Assembly: GCA_020629355.1 (NCBI GenBank)
Contig: JAHDDM010000062.1
Coordinates: forward strand, 1-7,145
DNA length: 7,145 bases
Direction of reading: 5' to 3'
Source: Rhodospirillaceae bacterium
GTDB lineage: Bacteria > Pseudomonadota > Alphaproteobacteria > JABSOH01
The translations under genes were made by a program, and so were the position numbers. Below are positions 5,154 through 7,145 of the stretch, piece by piece (the stretch's first letter is position 1; every line of letters begins with the position of its first letter). A model generated the notes under the pieces. It worked only from the letters and a program-made list of their open reading frames with translations, was not told where the DNA came from and searched no databases.

Positions 5154-7094
5154 ATGGCAGAGGCCAAAAAAACCACGGTAAAGAAAGCCGCACCGAACAA
5201 AACGGCTAAGGCAGAGACAAAAGCAGCGGAGAAAAAGAAAGCGCAAGAGGCGGCTCAGCAGTTTCAAAAGCTTTTGGATACCGCGCGCAAACGCGGCAAG
5301 GTCTCGCAGAAGGAACTTCAGGCCTATCTGCCAGGTGGTGCAGACGATATTGAAAAGTACGAGCTGATTTTACAGCAGCTGAAAGATATGCACATTAAGG
5401 TGGTGGACGAAGACCTTGATACCACCGCAAGTGGTGAGGCTCTGAAAGAGGTGGAAGATCCGGACAAGACCAGTAATATCTCCAGCAAGTCGAATTTCTC
5501 TGATGATCCGGTGCAGATTTACTTGCGCGAGATGGGTTCTGTGGCACTATTATCGCGGGCTGGCGAAATAGCCATTTCCAAACGGATCGAATTTGGCCGC
5601 AACAGTATGTATGGCGCTTTATGCGAAAGCCCCTTGACCTTGAAGGCCATTGCGAATTGGCAGGATCAGCTTCTGCACGATACCATGCAGCTTCGGGATA
5701 TTATTGATATTGATGCCTCGATGAATGAAATGGACAGCCAAACGCTGGACTTGGATGGTGAAGGTAAGGATCATGGTGACGATAGCGACAAGGATGACGC
5801 GAACTCCGAGGATGATGATGAATTGAAATCACAAACCATGTCTGTCGCCGCCATGGAACAGGCGTTGATGCCAGAGATTCACGCCAAATTTGATCACATT
5901 TCCAAGCTCTTTACGAATTTCCGTGCTGCCTCAAGCAAAAGGCAAGCAGCATTGGCAGAGGGCAGCGCGGTTTCCAGTGCAACCGAGCGCGCCTATCAGC
6001 GTAACCGTAACGACTTGAAGCTGGCGATGCGCGAAGTCCATCTGCACCCAGACCGTATTCGCGCTCTGATGGAAGAGCTTGAAACCTTGCAGGCGAAACT
6101 CTTGCAGCTTGAGTCGCAATTTGCGCGTTTGGCGCGCGACAATGGAGTTTCGCAAACGGAATTCCGCAAACAGTATTTAGGCAACGAGACCTCAGAGCAG
6201 CTGCTGATTCCAGGTAAAAGTAAAACCTGGAATAAATTCCTCGAAAAGAAAGGCCCCGAGATTGAACGCCAACAGCAACTTATTAAGGAATTAGCCCACA
6301 GTTTTGGTGTCACTATTGCGGATTTTCGCCGGATTACCAACGCGGTCAAAACTGGTGAACGTAGCGCTGAAGCCGCTAAGCGTGAAATGGTACGGGCGAA
6401 TTTGCGGCTGGTTATCTCAATCGCCAAAAAATATGTCAATCGCGGAATGCAGCTTTTGGATCTGGTGCAAGAAGGCAACATTGGTCTGATGAAGGCGGTG
6501 GATAAGTTTGAATATCGCCGTGGCTATAAATTCTCAACCTATGCAACCTGGTGGATCAGACAGGCGACAACACGTGCGATTGCCGATCAGGCGCGCACGA
6601 TTCGTATTCCAGTGCATATGATTGAAACCATCAATAAACTCAACAGAATCTCGCGGCAAATCCTGCATATCCGTGGCTCAGAACCGACACCAGAGGAACT
6701 GGCGCAAAAGCTGCATATGCCCGTGGATAAGGTGCGCAAGGTCTTGAAAATCTCACGCGAACCTGTGAGTCTCGAAGCACCAGTGGGTGACGAGGAAGAC
6801 AGCCAATTAGGCGATTTTATCGAAGATAAAAATACTCTGTCTCCTGCCGAGGTGGCGATTCAAGCCAGCCTTCGCGAAAGCATGACGCGGGTTCTGTCCT
6901 CACTCACACCACGAGAAGAAAGAGTCTTACGCTTGCGTTTCGGTATTGGAATGAATTCTGATCATACCTTGGAAGAGGTAGGCAAACAGTTCAAGGTAAC
7001 ACGGGAACGTATTCGGCAAATCGAGGCAAAAGCCCTACGCAAGCTGAAACATCCTGCACGTTCGAAGAAATTGAAAAACTTCCTGGATGGTTAA
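5154..7094 (+). CDS. rpoD: Primary RNA polymerase sigma factor (sigma-70)
   Basis: RpoD directs core RNA polymerase to housekeeping promoters. The 646-residue protein shows the full primary-sigma layout. A Lys/Ala-rich N-terminal extension (1-30) is followed by region 1.1 (about 33-87) and region 1.2 with [12 protein letters not shown] at 117-128. A long non-conserved region (about 150-400) contains a strongly acidic stretch at 199-223. Region 2 includes [18 protein letters not shown] and [18 protein letters not shown]; Gln470 and Thr473 correspond to E. coli -10-reading residues Gln437 and Thr440. The region 3.2 finger is at 543-558. Region 4.2 has [17 protein letters not shown], with Arg617, Glu618, Arg621 and Gln622 for the -35 element. 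AAGGA lies 8 nt before the ATG. The gene is intact and follows dnaG, as in macromolecular-synthesis gene clusters. Confidence 0.98.
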   Translation: MAEAKKTTVKKAAPNKTAKAETKAAEKKKAQEAAQQFQKLLDTARKRGKVSQKELQAYLPGGADDIEKYELILQQLKDMHIKVVDEDLDTTASGEALKEVEDPDKTSNISSKSNFSDDPVQIYLREMGSVALLSRAGEIAISKRIEFGRNSMYGALCESPLTLKAIANWQDQLLHDTMQLRDIIDIDASMNEMDSQTLDLDGEGKDHGDDSDKDDANSEDDDELKSQTMSVAAMEQALMPEIHAKFDHISKLFTNFRAASSKRQAALAEGSAVSSATERAYQRNRNDLKLAMREVHLHPDRIRALMEELETLQAKLLQLESQFARLARDNGVSQTEFRKQYLGNETSEQLLIPGKSKTWNKFLEKKGPEIERQQQLIKELAHSFGVTIADFRRITNAVKTGERSAEAAKREMVRANLRLVISIAKKYVNRGMQLLDLVQEGNIGLMKAVDKFEYRRGYKFSTYATWWIRQATTRAIADQARTIRIPVHMIETINKLNRISRQILHIRGSEPTPEELAQKLHMPVDKVRKVLKISREPVSLEAPVGDEEDSQLGDFIEDKNTLSPAEVAIQASLRESMTRVLSSLTPREERVLRLRFGIGMNSDHTLEEVGKQFKVTRERIRQIEAKALRKLKHPARSKKLKNFLDG

Positions 7095-7114
7095 GATCAA
7101 CAAAGAGACTACCT

Positions 7115-7145
7115 ATGCCCAAAGCCATTAACCTTACCGAAAAGC
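7115..7145 (+). CDS. Start of an unidentified gene, cut by the window edge
   Basis: An ATG 20 nt after the rpoD stop opens a frame reading MPKAINLTEK to the window end. AAAGAG about 7 nt upstream is an acceptable ribosome-binding site. The short gap and same strand suggest cotranscription with rpoD. Ten residues are not enough to name a family. Confidence 0.5.
   Translation, partial: MPKAINLTEK

Noticed and set aside
5996..6481. 161-codon minus-strand frame inside rpoD
   Set aside because: It is antisense to sigma regions 2 and the non-conserved region, with low-complexity Ser/Arg/Cys-rich translation typical of shadow frames.

Overview
The window is a chromosomal housekeeping segment, most likely from an alphaproteobacterium of moderate GC (roughly half G+C by eye). 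The evidence is the gene order carA (minus strand) divergent from a GatB/YqeY-domain gene, then dnaG and rpoD (plus strand), which is a familiar alphaproteobacterial arrangement. The protein sequences also read as alphaproteobacterial, and a recurrent GGCTATA motif in intergenic DNA resembles the CTATAT-type -10 element described for that class. I cannot name the genus.

Layout. Positions 1-32 may hold the first codons of an unidentified minus-strand gene. Positions 33-484 carry no recognisable gene (33-117 show nothing supportable) but are rich in repeats: a long palindrome at 118-167, interrupted on its right side by a 247-bp element (168-414) with 19-bp inverted ends and a 10-bp flanking direct repeat. 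A dRS3-like palindromic repeat is nested inside that element. Next come a 32-residue putative membrane microprotein (485-583, minus) directly behind carA, and carA itself (586-1761, minus). Then follow the GatB/YqeY-domain gene (1816-2280, plus), a 57-nt hairpin between convergent genes (2301-2357), and upp (2364-2999, minus). A 255-bp divergent spacer follows, with a promoter-like palindrome (3085-3123) and a GC-rich, hairpin-packed leader (3133-3243). The window ends with dnaG (3255-5048, plus), rpoD (5154-7094, plus) and the start of another plus-strand gene (7115 to the edge).

Functionally, carA and upp both serve pyrimidine supply: CarA provides carbamoyl phosphate for de novo UMP and arginine synthesis, and Upp salvages uracil. 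dnaG and rpoD form a replication/transcription pair like the E. coli macromolecular-synthesis operon, with the YqeY-domain gene in the place rpsU takes there. Here upp sits in opposite orientation between the YqeY gene and dnaG, so dnaG must rely on its own promoter.

No new defence, CRISPR or biosynthetic system is visible. The less ordinary signals are all intergenic: the inserted element with its reconstructable empty site, the repeated AGGCTATA palindromes, the structured dnaG leader and the microprotein behind carA.
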